64,000 nucleotides of DNA from positions 217,774,255 through 217,838,254 of the forward strand of contig CM022303.1 of assembly GCA_011799875.1 (NCBI GenBank), written 5' to 3'. This DNA comes from Thinopyrum elongatum. Lineage: Eukaryota > Streptophyta > Magnoliopsida > Poales > Poaceae. Below the pieces are notes generated by a model. It was not told the origin of the DNA. It searched no databases and saw only the letters and a list, made by a program, of their open reading frames with translations. A program made the translations under genes and the position numbers. Shown piece after piece: positions 10,608-23,534 of this stretch (the stretch's first letter is position 1; every line of letters starts with the position of its first letter).

Positions 10608-13600
10608 CTAATGATCGGTCCGGTGGCCTCCCGGGATCCTTGGGACAAAAAGGACCTTGTCGGCAAGGGGGTCGGCCTTTGCCGCGGCAGCAGAGACGTC
10701 GCTGCCTGGCGGCAGCTTCTTGAAGCCATCAGAAAGGTTGAGTTCTGGGTGGAAGTAGGTGAGGTTGCTGAAGACCAGAAAGAGGGCGTCACGGGCAAGC
10801 TTCCGGGATTCATCGGCAAAGCAAGCAGCCCGGTCGTCTTCATACATCTTCAACCCTTCAATCAGACCTTCAAAGAAGAGCGTCAGCTTGATGCTTGGAA
10901 CTTCATGCTTGTCGATGGTGAAAGCCTAGCTCTTCATATCCATGGTTGCAATTTGGGCAGTGAGGCGCTCGGCGATGTCAACCATGTTCTTAATCCAAAG
11001 ATCGCGTTGTTGAATCTGGTTCTCCAGTTTGTCTTTAGCATCCTTTTGGAGAGCTTTTGCATTGCTCAAGTCCTTCATCAACAGCTTCTCATGGCAACCA
11101 TCGGATTCAAGATCCTTCTCAATAGTGGCAAGCCTGGCTTTCATGGTGGAGATAGCGCCGTTGGCAGTATCAAGATCTTGGCTCTTGGAGGAAAGCTGTG
11201 ACTGCACGCTCTTCAGATTGGCCTCTGCCTTCTGTGCTTCCTCTTTGAGGGCCAGGATCTCCTTGCTACTCCCGGCAAGGTCCTCCGTCAACTTGCCCAC
11301 TTGCTTTTCAAGATCAACCTTGGCGGCAGATGCAACAGCTAGCTCATCAGTAACCTTCTTCAATTGGACAGAAGATTCGAGGGTGAGTGTGTCAAGGGTG
11401 GCTTTGTGGCCATCCGCCAAGTCCTTGGTGCGCTGCTGAACAAGGGCCTCCAGCTCCTCGTCCTTGCTATGGGTGTCCCCTCCCGGGCGAAGATATCCTT
11501 CTCCTTGGCATTTAGAAGCGCTTCGTGCTCCGCCAACCGGGATTCTCAAGCAGCAATGTCCTCATTGGCCATGGTCAGCACCTCCTCTTGCTGCATGAGG
11601 GAATGGGACTGCTTCTTGCACCACTCGCACAGTTCGTTCCCTTTGTCCTTCAGCTTCTGATCCATGAGGTCGACAGAGTTGCGTTGCTCCTTGATTGCCT
11701 ACCACTTGAGGCTGAACCTGTTCTGCACATCTTTGAGCCCTGCTGCAATAGATTCCAAGAAGGCTATATCCTTGGCGCTGTCAGCAAGGTCACCAAGTTC
11801 TTCTACTCTTTGGGACAACGGTTATAGTATGCGTCTGATTTCTTCATCAAAATTCGCGCCCGCTGAAGCAGATGAGCCCGAAGCGGCTGGCCCAGGATGT
11901 GCGAGGATCAGTGCCAGCTTGTTTGAGGATGGCTGTGGAACTGTGGCATGTGGGCAGTGCGGGAGAAGAGGTCCCATAGTTTGAAGAGGGGTTTTCTGCT
12001 CAACAACTGTCTCCGGGCCTGATATGCTGCCGAGGGTTTTCACTGCTTCCTTCGAGAACTCTTGGATATCCCCGGCAGTGTGCTCATGGCCTTCCGTGGC
12101 AGCAATCTTGACTGCTTCCTCGGCAGCACTCTTTCCAATGTTGGCCACTTCCTCCAAGAGCTTAAGCTCCTCAGTCAACGAATCTGCAAATAAAATCAAG
12201 CAGACAGAATATGGAGAAGTCAGACCCTATTGGATATAGACCAGGAAGATAAATCATTCAAGCAAGTAGAAGCGAAGACAAGAGGATTACTTGGTGGTGG
12301 CTGCTGCAAGGTGACATCTCCTTGCCCAGCAGCATAGGTTGCCAGCGCACGGTCCACAACCACTCCTTCAGTGGCTGTGGCCTCGACGCGAGCAGACCCC
12401 GTGGGGGAGGCCCTTCCGGGTGATGCCTCTGCTTGAACCTTGGTCGGTGGGGATCTTTGGGAGGGCCCGCCATGCTGACTCTCGCCCAACCCCTTGCCGG
12501 GGGATGATGGGCGTTCCTCCGCATCTCTGCGCGCAGACAAAACGTGCCCTACACCTTCACGCCGGGGGCTGGACTAGGGGCTAGGCGCAGGATCCTCTGC
12601 CTTATCCTCCGCTAGACCTGCGCTTGATGAATGGCCTGGCACTACCACATGCTTGGCCCGCTGAACTAGGGGTTCTTCATCTCTGCCAAGACAACAAGGC
12701 AAGATTAAATGAGCAACCAAGTGTGGGCTATTTCAATGAAAAGTTTAGTCGTTCTGCTTACTCTGGGTCCACGAGCATGGCACCCAGCGCGTACCCCGCA
12801 GGTGGCGGGGTCGCTCTGCCCCTTTTCAGGGTTGGAGGAGCAGAACTTCCCGGTAGCTTTGAACTCATCGGTGGGGCCGAGGTCTCTAGCGGGATCGAGA
12901 TTTGCGAAGAAGCTGGGCTTGACTAGGGGCTAGGATCAACTCCCGTGACGGCGCGTCGCTTGGCGGGTGGGGTCTTGGCCTCTGACAGGCGAGTGGATTG
13001 GCGGCGTACCACCTCTAGCTTGTCGCCCTTGGAGACGGTCTTCTTCACCCTTTTTGTGGCCTACGAGGGAGCGGAGGCCGCTGGTCCCCGGCCGACCCGC
13101 TTGCGAAGGCGTCGACTTGGCTCTGGCCCTGGGGCTTGAGGACCCATTTCGAGCCCTTCCTCCTCCACCTCGGGCTACTCTGCCTGCTCAGCTTTGCCTT
13201 CTTCTTGGGCCCCTGCTACTATGGCATGAGGAATTCGAGCCCCGGCAAGTTCACGCCCGGCAGCCTCCTCCGCGGCGTGCTATCCACTCCCCTCATCAGA
13301 AGAGCCCTCACCTTCAACATCCTCATCTTCCTCCTCCTCTTCGGGCCTCTTTCCTCCAGCAGCCCGGAGCGCTTTGTCCTCCGCGATCCACTTTGCAATG
13401 AACTCTGCCTCTGCCTTGGAGGTGCGCTTGACAAGGTCGTTCTCCACCCTGGAAGCCCTTTCTTCCAAACCGGAGACCCAATCTATCTCCGCATCTAGTT
13501 TGGGCAGCTGCCAATCAGCCTCGGCTCCGTAGGCGTTGCAATCGGGCATCCATTTCAGAATCTGGTCCCGAGCAGAGTTGAGATGCAGTGGGACAACCTT

Positions 13601-14526
13601 TGCCGGTAGGTGGAATGGCCCAAGGCTGCCGAATAGCTGTTCGCACAGCCAGCCATGGCCGTATATCGACAGATTGTTGACAGGGCATGGGTATAGACGC
13701 ATCCTGTCGGCAGAATCCCCGTATTCCCAGGCGAACATGTCCCTTTTCTGCAGCGATGCAATGCAGCGCTGAAGGAAGTTGGCCCCCACATGCTCGATGG
13801 TTAGCCTGGCAGCTTTAAGGCGAGCAATCCTATTCAGTGCCGGGCGAAGCATGTCGTCGGTGAGGCCCAACTTACTCCAGTCGCTGTCGCGCGTGGCGCC
13901 TTTAGCCCGCGCCACGCAGAACTCAGGAGCATCCTTGTCCTGGATCCAACACCAATCCTCCCTCCATTCTTGCCACCTGCTGCGCTGCTGGCCGAGGAGA
14001 TAATCCCATTCATCCTTCTTGCCCCGGGGAATCCAACTTATGTTTCCCGAGCGGTGAGATTTGTCTTCTATCCGTGGGATGAAGAAGTGTCTGAACAAAT
14101 CCACATTAGGGGCAACTCCAACAAAGTTCTCGCACAGATGGGTGAAGATTGCCATGCACGCCATTGCATTGGGCATGAAATCCAGGAGATGGAACCCATA
14201 CACTGTCATCATGGCGCAGAAGAAATCGGAGAAGGGGGAGGTGAGGCCGCACAGGAAGTACGCGCTGAAAAAGCGGTACGAGTTCGACGGAATCTTGGCC
14301 CCCTCCGGCAGGACCACGGGCGCTCCATGACCTTTCGGGACTTCCCTCCCCACATATACTCATACCTCGCGATTAAGGTATATCCATCCAGGATCGACGG
14401 GAAGAAAACCACATGTTCCTGTTGCTTCTTGTACAATTCTTCCGCCCTCTTCTTCCTCCCCGTCGCCGAGGTGTCTTTTGCGGTGGCCGCCCGCTTCCCC
14501 TTCATGGTGCCCGTATTTCGCCCCAT
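10608..14526 (-). pseudogene. Antisense gene of E3: coiled-coil protein with gypsy-transposon-type N-terminal domain, two introns visible
   Basis: Read on the minus strand, opposite to the element. It starts MGRNTGTMKGKRA at 14526. A frameshift near 14360 leads into a 357-residue frame (14353-13280) containing LPEGAKIPSNSYRFFSAY and FMPNAMACMAIFTHLCENFV, resembling the plant 'putative gypsy type transposon' family (Transposase_28) as I remember it. An acidic tail follows. Two GT-AG introns, 12683-12761 and 12184-12290, join frames in phase. The C-terminal half (12183-10608) is a long Ala/Lys/Glu/Gln-rich coiled coil. A further frameshift near 11480 and several stops, many explicable as C-to-T, make this copy inactive. 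Function is unknown; the domain name does not show transposase activity. Confidence 0.75.
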
Positions 14527-14664
14527 CTCTTGGGCTCATGGGATGGGCGAAAGATCTAGCAGAGCTTTGGAGGCGGATGTTGCCAGTGGAAGTGGTTGCT
14601 TGGCTTGAGGAAAAAGATGAAGGGAGAAGAGACAGATACGAATGAGCAACGCCCCCTCGCGTTG

Positions 14665-14674
14665 CCTTTTTATT
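14665..14674 (-). promoter_or_regulatory. TATA-like box upstream of the E3 antisense gene
   Basis: Minus strand AATAAAAAGG, about 140 bp upstream of the ATG at 14526 and pointing into the antisense gene. It lies inside the element, not in an LTR, which suggests an internal promoter for the opposite strand. Confidence 0.5.
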
Positions 14675-14910
14675 GGGAACATGCGCGGGGGCTGGCTCTT
14701 CGCTATCTTTCCTCGAAAAGTTACCGTTTTTGCAGGCGCATTACCCATTAACTGCTACTGTTCCACGACCCCACGACCTATGGTAATTACGCTGAGTGGA
14801 CGTTGGATTGACTAGTCATCATAACAACAACTGCATGGGCAGCATTTCTTCGACACGTGTCCATGCACTGTTTGGGGCCTAACCCAACGTGCCTAGCGAC
14901 ATGTATGGCT

Positions 14911-14926
14911 CAGGCCTGGGGGCTTC
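14911..14926 (+). other. E3 polypurine tract region
   Basis: CAGGCCTGGGGGCTTC lies directly before the 3' LTR; the GGGGG core is the probable plus-strand primer. Confidence 0.55.
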
Positions 14927-15123
14927 TGTCGGGGTACACAAACAGAGGTGTTTATTCCCCCTGACTTGTGCACGGACGAAGATCCTCCACCCCGGCAGCC
15001 AAGGCTCGACGAAGGAATGGCTACCTCAAGCATACAAAGCAAGGCCAAGCCAGCGAAGCCGCTGTTCGTGAGATCAAGGAGCGCATAAGAAGAACAAGAC
15101 AGCAAGACTCCACTTGGGGTAGG
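14927..15123 (+). repeat. E3 3' LTR, first piece
   Basis: Begins TGTCGGGGTACAC and matches 8352 onward. It stops at 15123, where E4 starts. Its last five bases GTAGG are the E4 target duplication. Confidence 0.9.
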
Positions 15124-15576
15124 TGAGGGAGTCATGGACTAAGGGGTCCTCGGGGTGACGGCCCATTGTACATGGGCCAGACTGGTGGAGCCGTATAATG
15201 ATAGGAGATCTACGAAGTCGTGGTGTGCCCTCCAAGTCAAGAAGGCGGAGGATCTCTTTAATTCCTTATTGTAATCTATCTTCGGTAACCCTAACCCTAC
15301 CAGTGTCTATATAAACCAAGGGTTTTTAGTCTTTAGGGCTAGAGCTACATTCATCACCTCATAGCCTTAGGGTTTAGCTCATGCTGATCTCGAGGTAGAT
15401 CTACTCTGTAAACCACGTTATACATTCAATACAATCAAGTAGGACATAGGGTTTTACCTCTTCGAGAGGGCCTGAACCTGGGTAAACACTGTTTTCGTTG
15501 TCCCTTGTTACCCATCAATCCTAGATCCACAGCTTGGGATCCCCTACCCCGAGGTCTGTTGGTTTTGACACCGACA
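15124..15576 (+). repeat. E4 5' LTR
   Basis: 453 bp, begins TGAGGGAGTCATGG and ends GACACCGACA. A TATA box (TATATAAA) is at 15308-15315, matched at 24289-24296 in the 3' LTR. Confidence 0.92.
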
Positions 15577-15577
15577 A

Positions 15578-15595
15578 TGGTGCTTTCATTGAGAG
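15578..15595 (+). other. E4 primer binding site
   Basis: TGGTGCTTTCATTGAGAG, one base after the LTR and starting with TGG. The tRNA was not identified. It differs from the sites of E1, E3 and E7. Confidence 0.6.
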
Positions 15596-15623
15596 TTCCG
15601 ATGTGGGGTCGCCCAAAGGATCG

Positions 15624-18234
15624 ATGGCTCGCCTGATCATAAGAGAAGGCATCAAGCCCGGGGACTTCTTCGTCCCCGGTCAACTCTTCGCGTTCTGCAA
15701 CATTGTCCTGCACGCTGACCCGACAGGTCGTCTGGATCAGATTGACAACTTCGCCCCCGAACATCGAATTCCATTCAGCAGCCTGGAATACGTGGCGGAC
15801 TCACGGGGCGATCTGGTCTTCGCTGGATTCACTACCCCTTCCCGCACCCACGCAGGCCTCGTCGTGCCCGCCCCGGAGTCTCCCTCCAATCTGATCTATG
15901 GATCGGCCCCAGTAGCTTCGAGCCAGGAGAGCTCCGCTTCGAGCGGCGGCCAGACTCCACCTTCACCTGAACCCATCATGTCCACGAAAGATTTGTCCTC
16001 GACCTTCGAGGCAGGATCAGGAGGCGGAAGTTAGGAATCAATCTTGGCCGAACAGTTCCTCCACAATGCTCACCCAGTCGTGAACTCCCATGATGAAGTG
16101 TCGGCCAATGGCCAGAAATTACTCCCGGCCCGAAGCAACCCGATCTCAAGCCCCAGCATGGAACCCACACGCAGGGATCAATATCCGTCCTTGACTTCCG
16201 ATGACTGTCCGAACCCCCTCGAGGATCCGATCCTGCACCCAGAGCTTTGCTCGGCCTGTAGAAATCAAGGACTGGCTAGGGCATTGACTGCCCCCATTGT
16301 AACGGAATCTGGCCTAGAGCCCTCGAGTACGGTGACCCTCGCTATGATAAACGAGGCGTTGGACCAAATTCAGAAAATGACTATCCAGGAGGATCTCTCC
16401 CCCGCTCACGATCGTCAACCCGTCCAGGCGTACTATAGGGAATTTTGCGTCCCACCCACCACCCACTTGGTAGCCACAATCGATGATTTAACCGATATGC
16501 TAGACTATAATTCGTTACCGGCTGCTGGTTGGCCACTTCCACCTACGACATTTACATGGTGGACACCCCCAAGGACGGCGACGGCACCCCCAATCAGGAC
16601 AAAGGCAGGCCCAGAGATGAGCCGCCCAAACGCCGAAAATAGCACCGTCGATCAAAGCCACGTCGAAGCCATGCAAGCAACATGGAATCTGCGGAGAACG
16701 GCACCATAAATAATACGGATGACCTCGCCAGAGACGCAGCCTTCGAACATCATCAGGATGACCTCGCAGGGCAGGAGATCCCGATCAATTCAGAAAACCC
16801 TGACGACTACGAGGATAGCAACTACCTCCCACTCTCTGAAGAGGAGGCCAGTCTTGGGAGGACGATTTCATTGTCCCCGAAGACCCTCTAGAGGAAGAAC
16901 GGTTCAAGAGGAGGCTTTTAGCCACCGCTCGCAGCCTAAATAAGCAAAAACGCAAAATCAAGGCCGAACAGGACACCCTCAACGACCGATGGACAAAAGT
17001 CCTAGCTGCCGAAGATGGGTACGGCCGCGATCAGCCAAACAGGAGTTACCCCAAGCAAAACCTCCTGCCACAGTTCGACGATGAGGCCGTAGAGCCCACA
17101 CGCCCAATATACACAAACGCCGAACAACCGGACCGCCCCCCAAGAGGGCGGGACAGGAAAGCTGACGAGGCCGAACACCCAGCCGCCCCACCTCACCGTC
17201 ATGGCAAGGATCAAGTGCGGCCCACTTACGAGTACGACCTCCGCCATGACCTAGACGCTCATGGAGGTCGTACCAGGTCCATCTATGGACCCAGAGAGGA
17301 CCTGCCCGCGTACCGGGAAGGATACTACGATCGGTTAAACCGAAACGATAGAGTCCGAGAGCAGCAGCAGATTAGGAGGGCCAAAGACCTCTGACATGAT
17401 GAAGCCCGAGTTCGGGGCACCGCACACCCCTTGTGCTTCACAGAGAGGGTAATGCAACATCAATTCCCGGAAGGCTTCAAGCCTGTGAACATCGAATCAT
17501 ACGACGGAACCACAGATCCAGCCGTATGGATAGAGGATTTCCTCCTCCACATCCACATGGCGTGAGGAGATGACCTCCACGCCATTAAATATTTGTCGCT
17601 AAAGCTTAAAGGCCCAGCTCGACACTGGTTGAACAGCCTTCTCGAAGACTCTATAGGTTTATGGGAAGAGCTTGAGGACGCTTTTCAAGCAAACTTTCAG
17701 GGCACCTATGTCCGGCCTCCGGATGCTGACGACCTAAATCGCATGACGCAACAACCCGGAGAATCTGCCCGACAGTTTTGGAACCGATTTCTGACCAAGA
17801 AAAATCAAATCGTTGACTGTCCGGATGCCGAAGCCTTGGCTGCCTTTAAGCATAGTGTCAAGGATGAATGGCTTGTACGGTAGCTCGGCCAGGACAAACC
17901 TAGAACTATGGCAGCCCTTACTTCCCTCATGACCCGCTTTTGCGTGGGCGAAGACAGTTGGCTTGCTCGCAAGAACACCAACCCAGACACACCTGGTACC
18001 TCCGAGGTTCGGGATGGAAATGGAAAGCCCCGACGCAGCAGGAATAAACGTCACCACAATGACAGTGAGGGTGAGGATACGACAGTAAATGCCGGATTCC
18101 GAAACCAGAAGTTCGGAACCCGAAAGAAATCCCTTAAAGGCAACGGTGATGGCCCATCTAGACTGGACACAATTCTGGACAGGCCTTGCCAGATCCATGG
18201 CACATCAGAGAAGCCCGCCAACCACTCCAACTGA
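15624..18234 (+). pseudogene. gag: E4 Gag, broken by several stops and frame changes
   Basis: Starts MARLIIREGIKPGDFF at 15624. The frame is interrupted by TAG at 16032-16034 and continues to about 16709. A second frame carries an acidic and then Arg-rich linker (16682 to about 17390). Stops TGA 17392-17394, TGA 17563-17565 and TAG 17881-17883 break the retrotransposon gag domain, which is seen as PAVWIEDFLLHIHMA, then LKLKGPARHWLNSL and WEELEDAFQANF through RQFWNRFLTKKN (about 17515-17790). A CQIHG zinc-knuckle remnant is near 18190. Most of these stops are one C-to-T step from a sense codon. Gag identity is clear; this copy is not functional. Confidence 0.8.
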
Positions 18235-18334
18235 AATTGTTGGGTGATTAAACAGGCCGGCAAACTCACAGCCGAAGACTCGGGCAAAAGCCCACGAAGC
18301 GAGGACGATGACGAGCCCCCAGGCCGAATAGTGG

Positions 18335-18973
18335 ATGCCAGAAACCCTTCCCTTCCGAGGTCAAGAAGGTAAACATGATTTAGCAACCCACATACCGAAG
18401 AAGGAGAGGAAGCGAGTGCTATGGGACGTATACTCCGTCGAGCCAGTCGCACCGAAGTTCAATCCATGGTCAGCTTGCCCGATCATGTTCGATCGCAGGG
18501 ATCATCCCACCAGCATACGCCATGGAGGGTCCGCAGCCCTAGTGCTAGACCCCATCATCGATGGATTCCACCTCACTAGAGTCCTAATGGACGGAGGGAG
18601 CAGCCTCAACCTGATATACGAGGATACAGTGAGGAAAATGGGGATCGATCCATCAAGGATTAAACCCAGTAACACCACCCTCAAGGGGGTCATTCCGGGA
18701 GTGGAGGCCCGCTGCACGGGCACCGTGACTCTTGAAGTAGTGTTCGGATCTCCGTATAACTTCCAAAGCAAGGACTTGATCTTCGATATCGCACCTTTCC
18801 GCAGTGGCTATCACGCCCTCCTCGGTCGAACAGCGTTCGCCAAATTCAATGTCGTTTCGCATTACGCGTACCTCAAGTTGAAGATGCCTGGTCCTTCGGG
18901 CGTCATAACTATCAACGGCAACACAGAACACTCACTTCAAACCGAAGAGCACACTGCGGCCCTAGTGGCCTAA
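18335..18973 (+). CDS. pol: E4 retroviral-type aspartic protease
   Basis: 212 residues. The active-site block is VLMDGGSSLNLIYEDTV near residue 85, the DGG form also seen in E1 and E7. A LLGRTAFAKFNVVSHYAYLK block around residue 165 fits the second half of the fold. It sits directly behind the gag remnant. After the stop at 18971-18973 no RT follows, so the protease is the last sense-strand domain of this element. Confidence 0.82.
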   Translation: MPETLPFRGQEGKHDLATHIPKKERKRVLWDVYSVEPVAPKFNPWSACPIMFDRRDHPTSIRHGGSAALVLDPIIDGFHLTRVLMDGGSSLNLIYEDTVRKMGIDPSRIKPSNTTLKGVIPGVEARCTGTVTLEVVFGSPYNFQSKDLIFDIAPFRSGYHALLGRTAFAKFNVVSHYAYLKLKMPGPSGVITINGNTEHSLQTEEHTAALVA

Positions 18974-20342
18974 GACCACACTAGACCATATAGGCCTGGA
19001 TGCCGACCCGTCGTAAGGGCCAGTGACAATAGTAAACGGGTTCGAACCCGTTCCCCATCATGGGAACCCGCATACGTTCGCCGCAAATAGGGATACCCGC
19101 CCCACGGCACGCCCACATTCTTCACGCTCCATGTGCCTCGTCAGCACAACTTCGCACTCAAAATACCATGGGCAGCCGTGAGGCATACATTAATCCGAGG
19201 TACATATTCGGTTAAATCAAACTTCGGAATTACCTCGTCTTCGGACGACCCAGGGACCAATTCCAGATATCCCCAAGCTTAAAGCTCCATCAGCAGGGTC
19301 CTCGCCCATCAAGGTCTCATCGAAGGTCCCAACCCCCACCTATCAGAGGCAAAGGCGCAGACGTGCAGCAGGGCACAGTGAAGGCTTCAACTCACGTATC
19401 AAGGCCCTGTGTCAACCTTTACTCTGTAAATTCTCTTTTTCTTTCTCTCTTACAATTACTGCCTTCGCAGTTCGAATTGTACCGTTAGACGTCCCGAGCT
19501 TACGAGAAATAATAAAAATACCCTTTACGGTGTTCGGATATCCGCATCTTGCAATTTTTCTGTATCTTTTCGGATTCTCCACTCGCTCTTCGAACAGCCC
19601 GGCATGAAAATATATTAACTAGTCAAGAGTTCGATTTATGTATCAGCTCAATATCTTCAAGTCCGGCACCGCTTTCCGCTAGGTGTTCGGTGTCTCGGAT
19701 ATTGCACTATATGCATCTGTTTCGAACTATGTCTTGGGTCAATAGTTGGGTTGCTCGGCTCCTGTGCTTGCCTCTTATGTTCCCCATGTTCGGCTAAGAG
19801 GGCAAAGGGAGAACCCCTGTGATTGTACTTCTGGTTCGCCCGGTCAAGTACCTCGGGAGGAAAAAGCCGAAAACTGACCATCATAGTAAGCGCGAACGGG
19901 TCCGCGATCCGATGACGAGGTTTGACTCTAAAAATCATTGGCAATTTCACCGTGTCACATGAAGGGTTTGTCTTAACACAAACCATGTGATCGGAAAGGG
20001 CAGGGTTTGATCCCCAAGTACATCACAATACACAGGAGGCTAGTCCCTAGTCCCCACCGTCAAGCTCCTAAGGCTAAGTGAAAGCAGTAAAACCGAATAG
20101 TCTGATTGCCCGGTTTCGCTCCTGCACTACCGCCTCCGGGCACCAAGACATTCGCTAAGGGTAACAGTGCGGGGACAAAACACCCCTCGTGATATTCACC
20201 TAGGGGCTGAAGCCGATGACTGGTAGCTTTCAGAATAAACATACGGCCACACAGGAGTCAAAATTTAACCATTACAATATCAACATAAGTCCGTCGGGCA
20301 CATAATAAAACATAAGTCCCACGTGATACAAACTTAATACAA
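18974..20342 (+). other. E4 region after protease: no RT, RNase H or integrase
   Basis: Six-frame reading shows only short frames without pol motifs. The sequence passes from the protease tail to AT-richer spacer and then meets the 3' end of the antisense gene at 20343. The absence of any pol remnant suggests a clean deletion or an ancestral short form. Confidence 0.6.
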
Positions 20343-23300
20343 CTACTCAAACATTACATCTTTCGAACACTGGCCCTCTATCGCCCGCGCTCCGGCTATC
20401 ACCTGCGCGAAGTACTGCTCGGGGCGGCGATGCTCCTTCCCCTTGGGCGGAGGACCAGTGGCCATCTCCATTGGATTCATCCTCGGCCAATGAACCAGAG
20501 TCTTCGCAAACGCGAGCCTCGCCCCCTCAAGGCATGCTGACCGCTTTACGGCATCAATCTGGAGCGGCGCCTCCCGCAGGTTCTGCACAAGGCCGAAGTA
20601 GGTGTCCAGAATAGGCTCGGCCGGCCACAGGCTGACACAGAGGTCCTTCAAGGCCAGCTTGGACATCCGATGCATCTCCATCAGGTGCTTCATTTGATCG
20701 CTGAGGAGGGGTGGACGCTCGGAGTCCGGAAACTGTGACCAGAAGAGCCGCTGCATGGAGTCCTCCTCGAGGGTGGCATAGTGCCTCACCATGGCCACCG
20801 CATTCTTCGAAAGTTCGGTGAAGACGCCTGCGGAGCGCCAGACCCTCGTCAGCAGGGCGAATCTATTGCCTTCGAACACACTCTGCAGTAAATATTTCTT
20901 ACAATTGGTAATTTGCGCGGCTTGCCAGAGCTCCTCCCGGACACCTCGAGCGTCACTCCTCGCCTCCTGAAGCTCCTTCTCCGTCTTGGATAGCCGGGAG
21001 GATTGCTCCTCCTGCCCCTTCTCAAGGGCCTCCAGCCTCTTGGCGGCATCCTGGAGCTCCACTTGGACTTCGGTCACCCGAGCCTCATGTTGCCCGGCAG
21101 CAAGCTTGGCCTTCTCAAGCTCGGCCACCGCCTTCTCAGCGGTCGTCTTCTTCTCAGACGCCTCGGCCTCGGCTTTCTTCAGGGCCTCCTTCAAGCTCTC
21201 GACCTCGGCGGCAGCAGCTACAGGGTCATCAAGACAAAGGATTAGCATACAGTCCGGATCGTCAATATCCGGCATCAAGCAAAATACACATCTTCTCACA
21301 AGGCTTACCTTGCATCTCATTATCGGAAAGCTTGAGCTTCTGATCCATATCCTCTAGCGCTGCGACATTAGTAGCCGCGACCACGGAAGATGCCCGCGTT
21401 AGCAAATAATATGTCAACATTATTATTCGGCCTACCGAATTTGATCCTCTGCAGGTCTCTCTGAGATCCTGGCAGAGTCTCGGGGGCTGCTATGTATACG
21501 GCCTACCTAAACTAACAATTACAACCGCATTATGAGGAAAGAGTATTACTTGACTTACCTCAAAGCCTGTTAGAAGGCCTTGGATAGTGTTGTTCAGCCT
21601 GGATTGGATGAAACGAACACTCTGCATAACCGCACTCATTAGAGTGCGGTGCCCATCAATGATGATGGAGCTGCTCACCAGCTCCTCCAGAACGTCTGGC
21701 CCGCCAGCTGCCGCCCGTGTGGAGGTGTTCGGCGCTGGCGTTGGCTCCCCAGCCCCTCCCCCGCTGGGAGGAGCCTGTGCCGTCGAAGGCCTTGGGGGCT
21801 CAGGAGCGGTCGATAGTTGGGGTCCGGATGGTCCGGACTCCTTTCCCTCACCAGCCGGGAGGGACACTCCCTCCTGGTCTTCGGTGACCAAGGTGTTAAC
21901 CTTGGTCATTACGGCGTCCGCCTCCCCCTCTGTGTTCGGAGGAGGAGGAGTCCTTTAGGACCTCACCTCCTCAACCTCTTCGGGGATCAGAGGAGGCGTG
22001 GAGTGCGCCATAGACCCACTGTTCGCCAGTTCGGCGGGCGGAGACGTCTCCTCCGAACTCTGCTCGGTGGGGCGTTCACGTGGGAGACTGCAACTCGGAG
22101 GGGTTAACCTTCAACTAAAGCAAATTACTGAAAACAAGATAGCTAAAAATGCCAACGCCTTACCTACTGGCCGGGGGCTTGACCCGGGGATCCTTCTCCG
22201 GAACCTTCTCGGACACTTTGGAGTCTGAACTATCAAACAGAACCAGCTTGGGCTGGCATCGTCTCTTCGGGGCCGGAGAAGGTTGGACCTCCTCGATGTC
22301 CTCGGACGCCACCCTCTTCTTGGAATGCGAGGAGGCACTCTCCTCCTCATCCTCAACCTCGCCCCCATCCTGCATGGATGAGGCCATAGCGTCTCCGGAC
22401 CGATTGCCCGGATGAATCCTACGGCGGAGGCCCTCCCTGGCCTCCGGCTCTCCTTTCTTCTTGCCCTTCTTGGCGGGCTCCTTATAAGGCACCACGACCA
22501 GCAGCTTTTCCAGCTGCTCTGATAGGGGCCCTTCTGGCAGAGGCGCTGGGCCACAGATCTTCTTGGCCTTGGCGAGCCAGCCCTGCAAAATCCACATACC
22601 AGGGTTAGACCGAATCAAACATGGTGTGAATATCCGAACACTTCTCGAAAAAGAATGCCGCTCACCTCCTTTGGGTGGTTTGCGGCGTCAAGACCGATGT
22701 CCTTCCCCTCGACCGGCCACTCCTTCTGGGGCTAGAATAATTGGCCCCATATCTTGTCAGGAGTCGTACCGTAGAGGTGTCGCACGGTGGCCAGATCCTC
22801 GGGCTCGTGCTCCCACATAGGCTTGGCCCTCGCCTGGCAAGGGAGGAGCCGGCGGTGGAGCATGATCTGGACCACGTCGACCAGCTTTGTGCCGGTCTCT
22901 ATTATGGTTTCGATGCGCTTCTGCAGTGTTTTCATGTCGGCAACACACCCCTAGTCCGGGCTCTTGGTGGTCCAGGAGGCCAATCTGGTAGGGGGTCCGG
23001 ACCTGAATGCGGGGGCCACTCCCCATGCGGCCTCCCTCGGCTCGATGATATAAAACCACTCCTTCTGCCACATCCGGACGGTGTCGACAAAGTGGCCGTC
23101 CGGCCACTGGACCCGTGTCAGCTTACTAATCATGGCCCCTCCGTAGTCTGCATGCTCACCGCCGACCACCTTGGGTTGACATTGAACACCTTCAGCCATA
23201 AACCGAAGTGCGGCTGGACTCAGAGGAGCGCTTCACAGACGACGATGAAGGTTGAAATGTGGAGGAGGGAGTTGGGGGCTAGATCGTGAAAATCCAGCCC

Positions 23301-23534
23301 GTAGAAGAACATCAGCCCCCGCACAAAGGGATGCAGGGGAAATCCGAGCCCCGTAAGGAAATGGGGGAGAAAAACTACCCTTTCGTCCGGCTCGGGCATA
23401 GGGATGATCTGGCCCTCTTCGGGGGCCAGATGGGCGACATCGGCCAGCAAGTAGCCGGCCTCCTTCAGCTTCAGAATGTCCTCGTTAGTGACGGAGGAGG
23501 CCTCCCACTTCCCATTGGCGCCAGATCAGGCCAT
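20343..23534 (-). pseudogene. Antisense gene of E4: intron-containing gene for a coiled-coil protein
   Basis: Minus strand. The ATG at 23534 is followed by TGA as third codon (23526-23528). The frame then gives KLKEAGYLLADVAH, VVFLPHFLTGLGFPLHPF and FYGLDFHDLAPNSLLHIS, a Transposase_28-like N-terminal domain. Introns with GT-AG ends that keep the frame are 22583-22665, 22088-22163 and 21218-21308; another probably lies between about 21558 and 21360, where I could not fix the phase. The middle is Lys/Glu- and Pro-rich. The last exon (21217-20343) is a coiled coil (AEAEASEKKTTAEKA, LEKGQEEQSSRLSKTEKE) followed by a conserved-looking C-terminal domain ending SKDVMFE. Frameshifts near 23220 and several stops disable it. 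Function unknown. Confidence 0.78.

Noticed and set aside
13280..14353. Transposase activity suggested by the family name 'putative gypsy type transposon'
   Set aside because: No DDE or other catalytic pattern is visible, and the gene lies antisense inside an LTR element; the name reflects context, not function.
15285..15302. Telomere-like CCCTAACCCTA in the E4 LTR
   Set aside because: Only two imperfect units occur, present in both LTRs (also near 24270), so it is part of the LTR and not an interstitial telomere tract.
18335..18973. Possible host aspartic protease gene
   Set aside because: It has the DGG active site of plant Gypsy proteases and sits between a gag remnant and LTRs with matching target duplications, so it belongs to E4.
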